This document shows, one piece after another, positions 47,083 through 47,199 of a DNA stretch of 47,199 nt; the stretch's first letter is position 1, and the number at the start of each line of letters is the position of its first letter. This DNA comes from a virus. Location: IMG/VR virus record IMGVR_UViG_3300025120_000101, positions 1-47,199 of that record. One strand, given 5' to 3'. Position numbers and translations under genes: made by a program. The notes under the pieces were generated by a model, which worked only from the letters and a program-made list of their open reading frames with translations, made no database searches and was not told where the DNA came from.

Positions 47083-47199
47083 CCGCTTCCGTTATCTTTA
47101 GTGTTAATGTTACACCATCACTTGTATACTCAATGGTGTTTCCTTCCAAGGTTATTGTACCTGAATCAGAGGGTGTTTCGCCAAAGAGGTTGTTGACTA
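47033..47199 (-). CDS. csgF: C-terminal part of a CsgF homologue (runs off right edge)
   Basis: The last 55 codons read VNNLFGETPSDSGTITLEGN...IEYTSDGVTLTLK, ending TIPIGTFLF. This resembles the CsgF C-terminus, where an (L)L.N...G....V....Y.V.I....G.L.L.V.D..TG..T.I.V segment follows. CsgF caps and stabilises the CsgG pore in E. coli. It overlaps csgG by 50 nt and precedes it, the csgF-csgG order of bacterial curli operons. The 5' part is outside the window. Confidence 0.72.
   Translation of the reverse strand, partial: VNNLFGETPSDSGTITLEGNTIEYTSDGVTLTLKITEADGTVTEITIPIGTFLF

Noticed and set aside
1-47199. Integrated prophage
   Set aside because: No integrase, attachment repeats, excisionase, immunity repressor or host flanks are visible. 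The right border of the csg cassette is outside the window, so lysogeny cannot be excluded from PolA alone.

Overview
The window reads as about 47 kb of a tailed-phage genome, probably a podovirus of an AT-rich marine Gram-negative bacterium. It carries a terminase pair, a large portal, a scaffold-like gene, a spanin pair, very large internal-virion-type proteins, and a family A DNA polymerase with primase and helicases. A Gram-negative host is implied by the spanins and by an outer-membrane CsgG homologue. I see no integrase, attachment site, tRNA, RNA polymerase or endolysin. The major capsid gene should lie beyond the left edge. All genes but one are on the minus strand, so the map is best read from right to left.

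Right end (42.7-47.2 kb): a five-gene minus-strand cassette of csgF (cut by the edge), csgG, a curlin-like secreted repeat protein, a FecR-domain periplasmic protein and a CHASE2 transmembrane adenylate cyclase. The genes overlap or abut. The cyclase keeps every catalytic residue of a class III ATP cyclase. This is the most unusual part of the window: an outer-membrane amyloid-export pore joined to an inner-membrane cAMP-signalling pair, inside a phage late region.

31.9-42.7 kb: virion-type genes. They include Pro-rich, Met/Gly-rich and Gln/Gly-repeat proteins, a 1116-aa protein, and a small cupin-like protein. At 30.1-30.4 kb there is a divergent control region that feeds the only plus-strand gene, an SNF2-type helicase (30445-31887).

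9.5-30.1 kb: early and replication genes, running leftward. In transcription order they include three hypothetical proteins (one a possible ssDNA-binding protein), an AEP/TOTE-type primase, an AlkB-type dioxygenase, a UvrD-like helicase, a methyltransferase, a 5-hmdU-kinase-helical-domain protein, a divergent ThyA homologue, PolA, a VRR-NUC nuclease, a DUF932 protein, a MazG-like pyrophosphohydrolase, many small proteins and the small terminase. The ThyA/5-hmdU pair suggests thymine hypermodification. Many of these genes share one Shine-Dalgarno leader (AGAAAGGAGAAA), and several transcription units start at a shared promoter type (TTTACTTT, about 17 nt, TATAAT-like).

1-9.25 kb: packaging, lysis and head genes, also leftward: spanins, a protein with an ADP-ribosyltransferase-like domain, TerL, portal, a GroES-like co-chaperonin, a scaffold-like protein and the first 30 codons of a capsid-type gene. 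Two strong rho-independent terminators and a G-quadruplex-type tract lie in the noncoding segments around terS.
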